From CALMEH01 sp031409875 (GTDB taxonomy: Bacteria; Acidobacteriota; Blastocatellia; Pyrinomonadales; Pyrinomonadaceae): DNA of 64,000 nucleotides. The notes under the pieces were generated by a model. It ran no database searches, was not told the DNA's origin, and saw nothing but the letters and a program-made list of their open reading frames with translations. Positions within the stretch are counted from its first letter, which is position 1; each line of letters starts with the position of its first letter. The position numbers were made by a program, and so were the translations under genes. Where the stretch lies: the NCBI GenBank assembly GCA_031409875.1, contig JANNYB010000047.1, positions 1 through 64,000 on the forward strand, given 5' to 3'. Below, piece by piece: positions 1 through 10,000 of the stretch.

Positions 1-37
1 TCTGTTCAAATATCTCAAATTCTGTGGTATTATCCAT
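1..37 (-). CDS. 5' end of a truncated gene, unknown product
   Basis: A minus-strand ATG at 37-35 opens a frame that runs off the window and starts MDNTTEFEIFEQ. A ribosome binding site (AAGGAAGG, about 46-55 on the complement) lies some 8 bases upstream, which supports a real start. Only 12 residues are visible, so no family can be named. The gene would be divergent from the M36 peptidase gene at 257. Confidence 0.5.
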   Translation of the reverse strand, partial: MDNTTEFEIFEQ

Positions 38-192
38 CTATAAAAGACCTTCCTTTTTGATTTAGTGTTTTTGTTCAAACTTAGATTGAATCAAATTTGA
101 ATGGTCTTTTCAATTTTTCAACGACTTTGCAATAGCCCTACTTAACTTATAAAATGCCGTGAAAAAAAATTAGTAAATTCGCTTTTTGATGT

Positions 193-249
193 TATACTTA
201 CTGCATTTCTTTCATCATTTCCAAGTTCTGAGTTTCTGAAAAAGAGGAG
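193..249 (+). promoter_or_regulatory. Possible promoter and RBS of the M36 peptidase gene
   Basis: TATACT at 193-198 resembles a -10 box and GAGGAG at 244-249 is a good ribosome binding site 7 bases before the ATG at 257. No convincing -35 box is visible. The rest of the 38-256 gap is AT-rich and I see no gene in it. Confidence 0.3.
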
Positions 250-256
250 TTTTGCT

Positions 257-3200
257 ATGATTTCGTCAAACTTTTTTCAAAGATTTATAGTTTCGGTTTT
301 CGTTTTGGTAATTTTGACTGTCGCGTTTCTGTTGTGGAATTCGCCTCCGAAAGTAGAATCTGCGATACAAAATGCTTCGCTTGAAACTTTGTCGAATTAC
401 GACATTCGCACCGATAAAAGCGAAACTGCTAAACAATCAATCGAACAATTTACGGCGCAAACGAGCAATTCAGCAATTGAAACCGAACGCAATAAAACTG
501 TTCGTGCCGAAGCAAAATTACGTTCTGAAATTCCGAATTTGAAAATTGAATACAACGACGATTTAAGCATTCCCGAAGTAATTTCGCCAGATTTTATGCG
601 CGGCACAAATTTTCTGACTGCGCCGAGTAACGCAAAACGCGCCGACATTTTGCGCGAATTTATCAATCAAAACGCCGAACTCGTTGGATTGAGCGCAACG
701 CAAATTTCGCAACTCGAAAAAACCGCCGATTACACAAATCCCGACGGCAATCTTTCGTTTGTGCAATTCGAGCAAAAAATCAATCGTGTTCCGGTTTTTC
801 GCGGCGAAATCAAAGCCGGATTTACGAAGAAAAATGAAATTATCCGCGTTATTAACAATCTCGCGCCGAATCTCGATTATCAAACAATTTCAAAAGATTT
901 CGGAAGCGTGGAACAAGCTGTTTTAAATGCTGCACGGCATCTCGATTTACAAGCAAATGACTTAAAACGAATTGAAGAAAACGATTTGAAAATCACGTTT
1001 GAACGCGGACAATTTGAAGATAAAACAACGGCGGAAAAAATCTATTTTCCACTCGATTACGGTGTGGCGCGAACGGCGTGGCGCGTTTTGATTTGGACAA
1101 AATTTTCTGCATATTATTTGATTGTTGATGCCAAAACCGGAACGCTTTTGTGGCGCAAAAGCATTACCGAATCGCAAACGCAAACAGCAAATTATAATGT
1201 TTATTGGAACTCCAACAGTTTATTGAACAGCGAAGAAAGTCCGGCGGCTATCGGACCTGTTTTTTGTCAAACACCGCTTAACTGCACACAACCGCCGATG
1301 CGTTCGCGCATAAATATTGTCGGAATCGGCAACGAACCGCCGTATCAATTTAATCAACTCGGCTGGCTTACCGATGGCGAAAACCGGACAATCGGCAACA
1401 ATGTCGAAGCCGGAATTGACCGCCAAAATCCGAACGGAATTGACCCGAATGGTTGGGCTTTCGGCAATCCGAACCGCGTTTTTAATTTTGCATACAATCC
1501 TGCGCCCGGAAGTCCCGCGCCGGGCGAAGAACCGCTTCCGGCAACACAAACTTATCCGCCTTCCGCGTTTCAACAAGGCGCGGTTACTTCGGTTTTTTAT
1601 ACCGTAAATCGTTGGCACGACCAAATGTATCTGCTCGGTTTTAATGAAGCATCACGAAATTTTCAAACCAATAATTTCGGCATCGGTGGACTTGGCAGCG
1701 ACGCTCTTTTAGTTGAAACACAAGATTTTACCGGCACAAACGGCGGAAATCTTTCAACTCCGGCAGACGGCAGTCCGCCACGTTTGCAATTATTTATCTG
1801 GACCGGCACAACGCCGAACCGCGACGGCGCATTGGATAATCAAGTTGTCGTTCACGAACTCACGCACGGAGTTTCCAATCGTTTGATTGGCAACACAAGC
1901 GGCTTGAGTTCAAATATGGCTCGCGGAATGGGCGAAGGCTGGTCTGATTTTTACTCGCTTGCGCTACTTTCGCAAATAAACGACAACCGTTTGGAAGTTT
2001 TTTCACTCGGCTGTTATTCGATTAGCGGAATTAGCAACTGCTATTACGGATTGCGGCGTTTTCCATACGCCCTAAACGCCGGAGTCGGCGCAAACGGTTT
2101 GCCGCACAATCCGCTGACATTTCGCTACATAAATGCCGGATGCGATGCGCTTATCGGAACATCTACGACCAATCCGAACAGCGCATTTCCACGAAATCCG
2201 AATGTGTCGGGCAACTGCGACCAAATTCACAATATGGGCGAGGTTTGGGCATCGGCACTTTGGGAAATGCGCGGACGATTGCTTTTTTCTCACCCGTTCA
2301 ACGGCGAAGGCAATCGGCGGACGTTGAAATATGTAACCGACGGAATGAAACTTTCGCCGCTGAATCCGACAATTTTGCAATCGCGTGATTCGATTTTAGC
2401 CGCGACGCAAGCGTCAGATGCGTCCGATGTCTGCGCTGTCTGGCGCGGTTTCGCCCTTCGCGGAATGGGTGCTTCGGCAAGCATTCAAAACATCGGCAGC
2501 GGCGCAAATAATACGGTTGTAACCGAAGCGTTTGACTTGCCTCTGCAATGCACCAAGCGCAAACGCGCCGATTTTGACGGCGACGGCAAATCCGACATTT
2601 CCGTCTTTCGTCCGTCGGAAGGAAATTGGTATTTGAATCGTTCGACGGCAGGTTTCGGCGTAGTAAAATGGGGCATTTCGACCGACAAAATCGTTCCGGC
2701 AGATTACGACGGCGACGGCAAAACCGATTTCGCCGTTTTTCGCCCGACAGCCGACGGCAGTCAGCCCGATTTTTACGTTCTCAACAGTTCAAATTCAACT
2801 TTTACAGGCGTTTCTTGGGGAAATCCGAACGATATTCCGGTCGTCGCAGATTACGATGGCGACGGCAAAGCCGATATTACGATTGTTCGCCCGACAACGG
2901 GAAATTTCCTCTGGTATATTCTCAAAAGCAGTAACGGACAAACTCAAGTGAGCTTTAATTTGTCGTTTTTGCCATCTACCGCTCAACCCGTTGGCGGCGA
3001 TGTTGACGGTGACGGCAAAGGCGATTTGATTGCCGTCAATTTTGAATTCGGCGAATATTATTGGTATAGCGTTACTTCAACAACAACCGGCGGATTTGCC
3101 CGTTTTGCTTTTGGAACCGCGGGCGATAAAATCGCTTTGGGCGATTATAACGGCGACGGCATTGACGATTTAGCAGTTTATCGTCCGTCAAACGGCACTT

Positions 3201-3412
3201 GGTATATCAAAAACAGCAGCGGAAATTCTTCCATCCAATTCGGAATTTCAAGCGATATTCCCGTCCCTGCCGATTACGACGGCGACGGCAAAACCGACAT
3301 CGCCATCTACCGCAATGGAACTTGGTGGATAAACCAATCAACCGCCGGTTTGACAGTTACACAATTCGGCTTGAGCAATGACATTCCGATTCCAATCGGC
3401 TATTTACCGTAA
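257..3412 (+). CDS. Secreted M36 (fungalysin-type) metallopeptidase with FG-GAP repeats
   Basis: A 1051-residue exported zinc metalloprotease. Residues 10-30 form a hydrophobic signal/anchor segment. Residues about 100-300 match an FTP-type propeptide that inhibits and helps fold the protease. The catalytic domain carries HELTH at 533-537 (two His ligands and the catalytic Glu), followed by GMGEGWSDF near 557-565, whose Glu is the usual third zinc ligand in M36. From about residue 770 there are six copies of the calcium-loop motif DxDGDGxxD, each followed by an F/Y-RP-type strand; this is an FG-GAP/VCBS propeller that often mediates binding or surface display. RBS GAGGAG supports the start. 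Family assignment is strong; the substrate is unknown. Confidence 0.93.
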   Translation: MISSNFFQRFIVSVFVLVILTVAFLLWNSPPKVESAIQNASLETLSNYDIRTDKSETAKQSIEQFTAQTSNSAIETERNKTVRAEAKLRSEIPNLKIEYNDDLSIPEVISPDFMRGTNFLTAPSNAKRADILREFINQNAELVGLSATQISQLEKTADYTNPDGNLSFVQFEQKINRVPVFRGEIKAGFTKKNEIIRVINNLAPNLDYQTISKDFGSVEQAVLNAARHLDLQANDLKRIEENDLKITFERGQFEDKTTAEKIYFPLDYGVARTAWRVLIWTKFSAYYLIVDAKTGTLLWRKSITESQTQTANYNVYWNSNSLLNSEESPAAIGPVFCQTPLNCTQPPMRSRINIVGIGNEPPYQFNQLGWLTDGENRTIGNNVEAGIDRQNPNGIDPNGWAFGNPNRVFNFAYNPAPGSPAPGEEPLPATQTYPPSAFQQGAVTSVFYTVNRWHDQMYLLGFNEASRNFQTNNFGIGGLGSDALLVETQDFTGTNGGNLSTPADGSPPRLQLFIWTGTTPNRDGALDNQVVVHELTHGVSNRLIGNTSGLSSNMARGMGEGWSDFYSLALLSQINDNRLEVFSLGCYSISGISNCYYGLRRFPYALNAGVGANGLPHNPLTFRYINAGCDALIGTSTTNPNSAFPRNPNVSGNCDQIHNMGEVWASALWEMRGRLLFSHPFNGEGNRRTLKYVTDGMKLSPLNPTILQSRDSILAATQASDASDVCAVWRGFALRGMGASASIQNIGSGANNTVVTEAFDLPLQCTKRKRADFDGDGKSDISVFRPSEGNWYLNRSTAGFGVVKWGISTDKIVPADYDGDGKTDFAVFRPTADGSQPDFYVLNSSNSTFTGVSWGNPNDIPVVADYDGDGKADITIVRPTTGNFLWYILKSSNGQTQVSFNLSFLPSTAQPVGGDVDGDGKGDLIAVNFEFGEYYWYSVTSTTTGGFARFAFGTAGDKIALGDYNGDGIDDLAVYRPSNGTWYIKNSSGNSSIQFGISSDIPVPADYDGDGKTDIAIYRNGTWWINQSTAGLTVTQFGLSNDIPIPIGYLP

Positions 3413-3424
3413 AAATTGTGAAAA

Positions 3425-3500
3425 GTTTGGAGTTCCAGCTTTAGCTGGCTTTTGCGCCAGCGAAGCGCGGCGCAAACCAACTAAAGTTGGAACTCCAAAC
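3425..3500. repeat. REP-A: 76-bp palindromic intergenic element, copy 1
   Basis: The outer 24-base arms start GTTTGGAGTTC and end GAACTCCAAAC and are near-perfect inverted repeats. An inner stem TTGCGCC/GGCGCAA encloses the loop AGCGAAGCGC. A second element of exactly 76 bp with the same plan lies inside xdhB (55061-55136), and a related composite is at 36238-36378. It sits between two genes and could also act as a terminator or mRNA-stabilising hairpin. Confidence 0.8.
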
Positions 3501-3520
3501 GCAACGCGAGGTGAACAATT

Positions 3521-3919
3521 ATGAGTTCAAATCAAGAGTTTCTGCAAAATTTATACGATGCTTTTAACAAACGCGAGATTGAAACAATTATCTCGTTGAT
3601 GAAGCCCAACGTGAAATGGGCGAACGGTTTGGAAGGCGGTTTCGTTTATGGACGCGATGCGGTGCGCGAATATTGGGCTAATCAATTTAAAGATATTCAA
3701 CCGGAACTTGAAACATTAAAATTCGAAACGGACGAAAACAACCGAAATATTGTTACCGTTCATCAAATCATCAAAGATTTGCAAGGCAATACGCTTGCTG
3801 ATGCCACAGTTCATCAAATTTTTACTATTGAGAATGGCTTGATAAGTCTTTATGAAATTGGCGATACCGAAACAATCCAAGAGATGATTCAAAAGGCGAA
3901 AACTTCCAACGAGCAATGA
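3521..3919 (+). CDS. SnoaL/NTF2-like small protein
   Basis: A 132-residue protein of the cone-shaped NTF2-like fold used by SnoaL cyclases, ketosteroid isomerases and many uncharacterised proteins. The opening LQNLYDAFNKREIETIISLM followed by W and GRDAVREYW is the usual signature of the family (two helices, then a pocket-lining strand). No catalytic role can be read from the sequence. RBS GAGGTG lies 7-8 bases before the ATG, directly downstream of the REP-A hairpin. No partner gene gives a functional hint. Confidence 0.8.
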   Translation: MSSNQEFLQNLYDAFNKREIETIISLMKPNVKWANGLEGGFVYGRDAVREYWANQFKDIQPELETLKFETDENNRNIVTVHQIIKDLQGNTLADATVHQIFTIENGLISLYEIGDTETIQEMIQKAKTSNEQ

Positions 3920-4187
3920 TTTTTCGACTATCAATTTCCACAAACATAAAATCAGTTTTGAAAGAGCAACAACAATTTTCCGCGACCCGAATCTGCTTTC
4001 GATTCCCGACGACGAACATAGCGATTTTGAAGAAAAATGGATTACAATAGCTTTAGATGAAAACGGAATACTGCTTGTGCTTTCGCACAAATTTGAGCAT
4101 CTGAGCGCGGCAGTTTGCCGAATAAGAATAATTTCAGCGCGTAAAGCGACCAAAACGGAAGAAGAACAATATGAAGAAGGAATATGA
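3888..4187 (+). pseudogene. Frameshifted BrnT-like toxin
   Basis: The frame read from 3918 gives DFSTINFHKHKISFERATTIF, then DPNLLSIPDDEHSDFEEKW, and ends IRIISARKATKTEEEQYEE. These are hallmark blocks of BrnT (DUF497) RNase toxins. The frame opens at 3888 after a stop and has no ATG, GTG or TTG before the toxin sequence. An ATG at 3916 begins MIF in a different frame, as BrnT proteins often start, so the 5' end looks frameshifted. It overlaps the broken antitoxin by 17 bases, the same overlap as the intact BrnTA pair at 57884-58565. Judged inactive. Confidence 0.7.
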
Positions 4188-4364
4188 TTTCTCAAAAGGC
4201 GTGCGTGGCAAATTTTACAACGCCGATGCCGAATTTAATCTGCCGATTTATCTCGAACCTGAAATAGCCGAATTTATAAAAAAACTCGCCGCCGAAAAAA
4301 CCTCGACCAAAGCCAAATCGTCAATCTGCTTTTGAAGAAAGATAAAGAAATTATCGAAATCTGA
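4171..4364 (+). pseudogene. Frameshifted antitoxin paired with the BrnT remnant
   Basis: The ATG at 4171 begins MKKEYDFSKGVRGKFYNADA and continues FNLPIYLEPEIAEFIKKLAAEK. It then falls out of frame at the A6 run 4295-4300 and stops at 4335. Adding one A restores NLDQSQIVNLLLKKDKEIIE and a stop at 4362-4364, which gives a normal 64-residue antitoxin of the type found next to BrnT. This is either an old inactivating slip or a sequencing error in the A run. With its toxin also frameshifted, decay is the simpler reading. Confidence 0.7.
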
Positions 4365-4502
4365 ATTTAACTTGATTTTATTGATTTTCTGAATAAGTTG
4401 CGATCCCCTTCCAGATAATACACGAATTTTTGATATTTATCTGAAATGATTTTATAGTTAGACGTTTCTCAATTTTATCATCTGAAGTTAAATGCAGAAT
4501 TT

Positions 4503-4970
4503 ATGAGTGAAAATAAAGTCGATCATTTGGAAAAAGTTTATATTGAAGCCAGTCATTGGGTTCGAATGTGTAATTCAATCATTTGGTCAATGGGAACCTT
4601 TTTAGTGCCAATTTCTGCTGCGTGCATCGGACTAGCATTGCAATATCCAGAACGTAAGATATTCCTTGCATCAGCTTCAATCTTCCTTTTTTCGCTTTGG
4701 GTCTATGTGTCCAGACTTTATAGGGGAACTGCGTCAAATGCCCGTCAAGTCTTAATAGAAATCGAAGAAGAATGGGGAATTAAAGAAGAAGCGGCACTTT
4801 ATAAGATGCATGGGCAAATTGGATTAAAAATATATGGTCTTTTTAGTGTTCAGTTCTTATGTCTACTAATTTTAATTGTCTTATGGATTGTTCTAATAAT
4901 TTTTCTACCTAATACCTCTAACAAGCAACTTACTCCAAACTCACCAACGTCAAACTCGAAGTTGGGCTGA
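4503..4970 (+). CDS. Small membrane protein of unknown function
   Basis: A 155-residue protein with a soluble N-terminus, two closely spaced hydrophobic segments (about 27-48 and 53-70), a charged cytoplasmic-looking stretch containing EIEEEWGIKEEA, and a third segment near 112-136. I do not recognise the family. Its 3' end overlaps the convergent HD-GYP gene by 41 bases, and the last ~20 residues (rich in N, T, P, S) may be read-through rather than native. No convincing RBS is visible. Confidence 0.65.
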   Translation: MSENKVDHLEKVYIEASHWVRMCNSIIWSMGTFLVPISAACIGLALQYPERKIFLASASIFLFSLWVYVSRLYRGTASNARQVLIEIEEEWGIKEEAALYKMHGQIGLKIYGLFSVQFLCLLILIVLWIVLIIFLPNTSNKQLTPNSPTSNSKLG

Positions 4971-6189
4971 TGCCGTTGAGTGCGTCTTTGAGCATTGGGA
5001 TTATGCCTTCGGTTTCCATATATTCTCTGCCTAACAGTCGGCGAAAGCGTTTGTCTTTTGATTCGCCGGTTAATTCTTTGAGCATTCCTTTGAAAAATGC
5101 GGTAACGAGTTCGGGCGCGAATTGTTTGCCGGAATTGCGTTGCAAATCTTCGACGATTTCGTTTGCCGGACGGCGGCGTTTGTATGGTCTGTCGGTCGTC
5201 ATTGCGTCAAATGAATCGGCTAAATTTACTATTTTCGCAACATACGGGATTTCTCTATCAATCAAACCGTCGGGATAACCGCGTCCGTCCAAGCGTTCGT
5301 GATGATATTTTGCCGCAAGCGGAACGTCGGTGTATGGATGATGAATCGGCAATAAAATTTCGTAACCGACCGCCGGATGTTTGTTTAATTCGGCAGATTC
5401 TTTGGCGTTGATGCGATACGGCGCGTTGATGATGTTGCGTTCGACGGTCAATTTTCCGACATCGTGCAAATAACCTGCGACTGCTACGCCTTCGATTTCG
5501 TTGTCGTCGTAACCGAGTTCTTGCGCGATAATTTCCGAATATTTGCCAACTCTGACCGAATGACCTTCCGTATATTTATCTTTGCAGTCAATCGCCGTCG
5601 CAAACGCTTTGACCGTATCGGCGTAAGTCATTTTCAAATCGTCGTAAAGTTTGCGGTTTTCGTCGGCGCGGCGTTCGAGTTCCGCCATCATATTTCGTTG
5701 CGCGATGCCAACGCCGATATGCCGCGCCATCGCGCAAATAATTTCTTTATCATAACTCGAATAAGGCTCGCCATTAGCTTTTTCGCCGAGCATTACCACG
5801 CCGACAATTTCGTCTCGAATAATTAAAGGCACGAGCAGTTCGATTTTTTTGCGGTCAAAACTCTGGTCATAAATCTGAAAAAACGGCAAAACTTTGGCTT
5901 GTGCAACCTCAATCGGAAACAATCCATTGACGAGAAATTGGCGTTCGTCTTCGTAACAAAGACTTAAACTTAACGGAAATTCATCGCCCAAATTTCGCAT
6001 CACGAGCATATTTAATTCGTGTCCGAAACGCGAATAACGCGCCACGCCGCCGCGCATAATCGCCAAACTTCCGAGCAAAAGATGCAACGATGTTCGCATC
6101 ATTTCTTGAAAATTCTGCTTTTGCGAAACCTCGCTGCCGAGTTCTGCCAACGCGCCGAAAGTGTGGATTAGTTTTTGTTGATTTTCCAT
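4930..6189 (-). CDS. GAF-HD-GYP cyclic-di-GMP phosphodiesterase
   Basis: A 419-residue cytoplasmic protein. Residues about 20-165 form a GAF-like sensor; 195-380 form an HD-GYP domain. The HD pair is in GYLHDVGK, further ligands are in NKHPAVGYEIL and KYHHERLDGRGYPDGL, and the GYP triplet is intact, so c-di-GMP hydrolysis is expected. A GGDEF cyclase lies 9 kb away and a STAS protein immediately upstream on the same strand, suggesting a signalling group. The ATG at 6189 follows the tandem-repeat hairpin 6195-6302. Confidence 0.9.
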   Translation of the reverse strand: MENQQKLIHTFGALAELGSEVSQKQNFQEMMRTSLHLLLGSLAIMRGGVARYSRFGHELNMLVMRNLGDEFPLSLSLCYEDERQFLVNGLFPIEVAQAKVLPFFQIYDQSFDRKKIELLVPLIIRDEIVGVVMLGEKANGEPYSSYDKEIICAMARHIGVGIAQRNMMAELERRADENRKLYDDLKMTYADTVKAFATAIDCKDKYTEGHSVRVGKYSEIIAQELGYDDNEIEGVAVAGYLHDVGKLTVERNIINAPYRINAKESAELNKHPAVGYEILLPIHHPYTDVPLAAKYHHERLDGRGYPDGLIDREIPYVAKIVNLADSFDAMTTDRPYKRRRPANEIVEDLQRNSGKQFAPELVTAFFKGMLKELTGESKDKRFRRLLGREYMETEGIIPMLKDALNGISPTSSLTLVSLE

Positions 6190-6194
6190 TTTTT

Positions 6195-6302
6195 AAAGTT
6201 TGCAGGAAGTTACAGAAAGTTGGAGATAGTTGGAGATAGTTGGAGAACTTCTTAAAACTTCCTGCAACTTTCTGTTAACTATCTGCAAACTTTCTGTCAA
6301 CT
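6195..6302. repeat. Inverted tandem-repeat hairpin (AGTTGGAGAT-type units)
   Basis: The left arm holds a tandem 10-base unit (AGTTGGAGAT, twice perfect) with degenerate neighbours; the right arm carries the complementary CTTTCTG/AACTATCTG units. The arms face each other across about 10 bases and fill the whole gap between two same-strand genes. The right arm abuts the stop codon of the STAS gene's neighbour gap. Confidence 0.75.
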
Positions 6303-6615
6303 AATTTAAAGTAACGTGATTTGTTAGACCGAGCATTTCAAAAAGTTCGATTGTTTCGTCTTTGACATCGGAAAAAATGACTTTTGCGCCCGCGTCCGAG
6401 GCGTTGTCAATTACGCCGAGCAGAATCGAAACGCCGATGCTGTTGACGATTTCGGTTTCGGAAAAATTGACGATTAAAGTTTTCGCGCCGGCTTCGATTT
6501 TTTCGCGGCATTCGCGCTCGATTTTTTCGCCGCTCAACTTGTTGATGTAATCGCCCGCATAAACGACGGCTTTTTCGCCTTCGGATTGAATTTGAATTTC
6601 TCTGTTTGTAATCAC
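6301..6615 (-). CDS. STAS-domain anti-sigma factor antagonist
   Basis: A 104-residue single STAS domain like SpoIIAA/RsbV. The motif VNSIGVSILLGVID carries the Ser at the position normally phosphorylated by an RsbW/SpoIIAB kinase. Its unphosphorylated form normally binds that kinase and frees a sigma factor. A protein with an RsbW-like C-terminal kinase domain is encoded at 13058-15256 and is a candidate partner, though it is not adjacent. Confidence 0.88.
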   Translation of the reverse strand: MITNREIQIQSEGEKAVVYAGDYINKLSGEKIERECREKIEAGAKTLIVNFSETEIVNSIGVSILLGVIDNASDAGAKVIFSDVKDETIELFEMLGLTNHVTLN

Positions 6616-7051
6616 TTAATTTTTTTCCTTGTAGTATTTAGAACCTAAAAGCGCAGAAGTTACTTGAAGTTTGTTGTAACACAGAAAGATAGAGAAAAGC
6701 AAGGAAAATTTATTTATTTTAACAACTAAACGACAAGTAATTCGGGGCAATTTTTGGATTTAACTTTCCGCAAGACAAATAATCTCGAAAAAAATCACCT
6801 CTAAATTACCTTAAAACACCAAAAAATGTAAAATGCAAAATGCAAATTCCCAAAATTATTTCAAATATTTCGTCGTCGTCAGCGTTTTCATAAATTTTAG
6901 AAAGCTCCAGTTGACAACATTTCCAATCAGATTTATATTTTTTGTGTTCATTAAAATTTCTCCCAAGCCTTTCTCTGTGTTTTCCATCGAAAGACTTGGA
7001 AATCGTTGATGTAGTTTTACCCATAATTCAATATCCAAGGAGGTCTTTTCG
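6616..7051. other. 436-base gap without a supported gene
   Basis: AT-rich. A short tandem array of a TGCAAAA-type unit lies near 6825-6848. Two overlapping minus-strand frames (to 7024 and 7038) have no RBS and no recognisable family. The last bases hold the RBS (AAGGAGG at 7037-7043) of the downstream giant gene. Confidence 0.5.
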
Positions 7052-10000
7052 ATGAAAAAGACATTTGTTCAAATCTTTCTGTTACTTTCAATTGGCACAA
7101 TATTTGCGGGGGGGGGGACAAGAATTTCTTGCCAAACCGCAACCGCAATCTAAACTAAAACCAAAACAATCTTTCGACCGCAAAGAAAATAATCGCATAA
7201 AAACGATTGATGATGATAAAATAAAAGCGTTGCCGATTTTGTTTGAAGAAAACAAAGGGCAATTCGATAAAAACGTGAAGTTTCTTTCGCGTGTAAATAA
7301 TTTTAATCTATTTTTGGGCTTGAACGAATTTACTTATCAAATGAATTCCCCGAATTGTAAAGCCGAAAAACCAATCCGACAATTTACGCCTTGTAAAACT
7401 CTTTCGCTAAAAATGGAAATGCTCGACGCAAACCCGAATACCGTTGTCCAAGGACTCGACGAAGCCGTTACTAAAGCGAGCTACGCCATCGGCAACGACC
7501 AAACCAAATGGCTGGACGACATTCCGAATTACAACTTCGTTCAATATCAAAACATTTATCAAGGCATCAATCTCGTCTTTCGCGGCACGGAACAAAATTT
7601 GGAATACGATTTTCACGTTGCACCGGAAGTTAATCCGTCGCTGATTCAATTTAAGTTCGACGGCGCGAAGAATTTTCGGATTGATGCGGACGGCGATTTG
7701 ATTTTCAAATTCAAAGGCATCGAATTAAGACACGAAAAACCAATTGCTTATCAAATTCTCGATGGCGAAAAGCACGAGGTTTCAGTAAAATACGTTCTGC
7801 TCGGTAAAAATCGTATCGGCTTCAAAATCGGCGATTATGATACCACGAAAGAATTGGTTATTGACCCGATTGTTTATGCTTCATATCTCGGCTCTTATTC
7901 GGGCGGCGACAGCATCAACGACATTGCCGTTGACCGCCAAGGAAACATCTATACGGCTTCGGATTTTCGATATTCATACATTCAAAATAATGTCGAATAT
8001 ACTTACAGCGAAGTTTTAATCAGCAAATTCAACGCAGACGGAACACAGAGGCTTTGGTATAAAGTTGTCGGCGGAAGCCAAGACGATGCGCCATATGGAA
8101 TGGACGTTGACGCGGATGGAAGAGTTTATGTAACGGGCGTAACTTATTCGCCGAATTTTCCGCTAAATTTTGCCGAACAAAGTTCGCATCCGATTACGAT
8201 TATTGACAATCATCATACCGGATTCGTCTTTCAATTAAATTCGAGCGGCAATATTTCTTACAGCACTTATTTGGGCGGAAGCTGTCCGCGTGAATACGGC
8301 GAAAGCATTGTTGCCGACAGCAACCGAAACGCTTATGTTACCGGCTTTACCTGTTCGTCAAATTTTCCGACGCACAACGGTTTTCAAAATTCTTTGCAAG
8401 GCTCTGAAAATGCCTATTTAACCAAATACGACTTTTTCGGACACATCAGCTATTCAACGCTTTTCGGCATCAGCGGTTTTACGCACGGCACGGACGTTTT
8501 CACCGACGGCAACGGCATCGCATATGTTACGGGCGGCGCGGGAAGCAGTATTTATACGACTGTCGGCGCATACAGCAGTTCGACAGGCACGGGGTTTGCC
8601 GCAAAATTCGATACCACCCGAACCGGCTCAAATTCGCTTGTTTATTCAACACGAATTCCAAAAACGGGCGCGGCAATCGCCGCCGACCGCAACGGAAACG
8701 CTTGGATAGCAATGTCGAGACAAGGCTTTTCGAGCTTCGAAACGGCAAAAATTACCAAATTGAACAATACAGGAAGCGCATTGCTCGTAGAACCGTTATC
8801 TTTCGGACAGCAAATCCGCGATATTGCCGTTGACGGACAAGGCAGCGCATATTTCGCCGCAAATATTTACGCGCCTCTCAGCGCAGGCGGAATCCGCACC
8901 AAAATCTACGCCCTGCGTCCGAACGGCGACGAAATTGACAACGACACGATAGACGCTTCGAGAGATGAAAAAGTCTATGGCATCGCGCTCGGAACGCAAC
9001 CCAATATAATTTACGCCGGCGGACAAACAACCTCTCTCAATTTGCAAACTACGCCCGACGCTTATCAGCCAACGAGCAATGTTACCAATTCTTTCGGTCA
9101 AGGATTTTTCGCCAAAGTTCAACTGAATATTCCGCCGGAAGAAAAAACTCCGGTAATTTTTATTCCCGGCATCGCCGGAAGCACTTTGCATGAAGCAGAT
9201 GAAAATGGTAATCCAATCGAAAATCTTTGGGCGGACGGATTAACTCAAATTATTCCTTTACCAACTCTAAAGTTAAGGAAACTGTCATTAAACCCTGATG
9301 ACGCTCCGTTTCCGAGAATAGTAGCGGTTGATGCTCTTCGTAATATTTCAATTAAAGATATATACGGCACGTTCCTTTCGGACTTAGAGGAAAATGGTAA
9401 TTACATACAGACCGTAGGATGTTCGCCTAATTATAATGGACAGAAACCGACAATGTTTGTATTTCCATACGATTGGAGATTAAGCAATATCAATAGTGCC
9501 GAAAAACTTTCGGATTTGGTTAATTGCATACAGCAAATTCATCCGGGTAAGAGAGTAAATATTCTTACTCATAGTATGGGCGGGTTAGTGGCAAGACGAT
9601 ACGTTATTAATCACCCGAATAACCATAATGTTGATAAGTTGGTTACTGTGGTTGCTCCGTGGCTTGGCGCACCGAAGGCAATCGGTGCGCTTTTTACCGG
9701 AAAGTTTTTACCGTTAGGGGTTTATCCTACGCGAATTAAGAATATCATTCGATTTGGCGAAGCTCCGCATCAATTATTGCCAAGTGCGTGGTATTTTATA
9801 AATGGCGGACAGCCTTTAGCTTACCGAAGTTCTACGAGCATAAATTACGATCCATATTCTTACTCACAAACATACGATTTTATTAATAACCAATTTCCGG
9901 TAGAACCGCCTTACACTAACTCGGCAATTTTCCATCAAGACGAGCCGCAACAAGATAATTGGGTTAATGACACTAGCGGAATCAAATATTACCATTTTTA

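Noticed and set aside
6806..7038. Two overlapping minus-strand frames of 60-72 codons
   Set aside because: No RBS, no recognisable motif, and part of the sequence is a tandem repeat; treated as non-coding.
7065..7107. TTG start for the giant propeller-lipase protein
   Set aside because: It gives a 15-residue non-signal leader without an RBS, while a strong RBS, ATG and a textbook signal peptide lie 13 bases upstream in the frame that the G10 tract interrupts.
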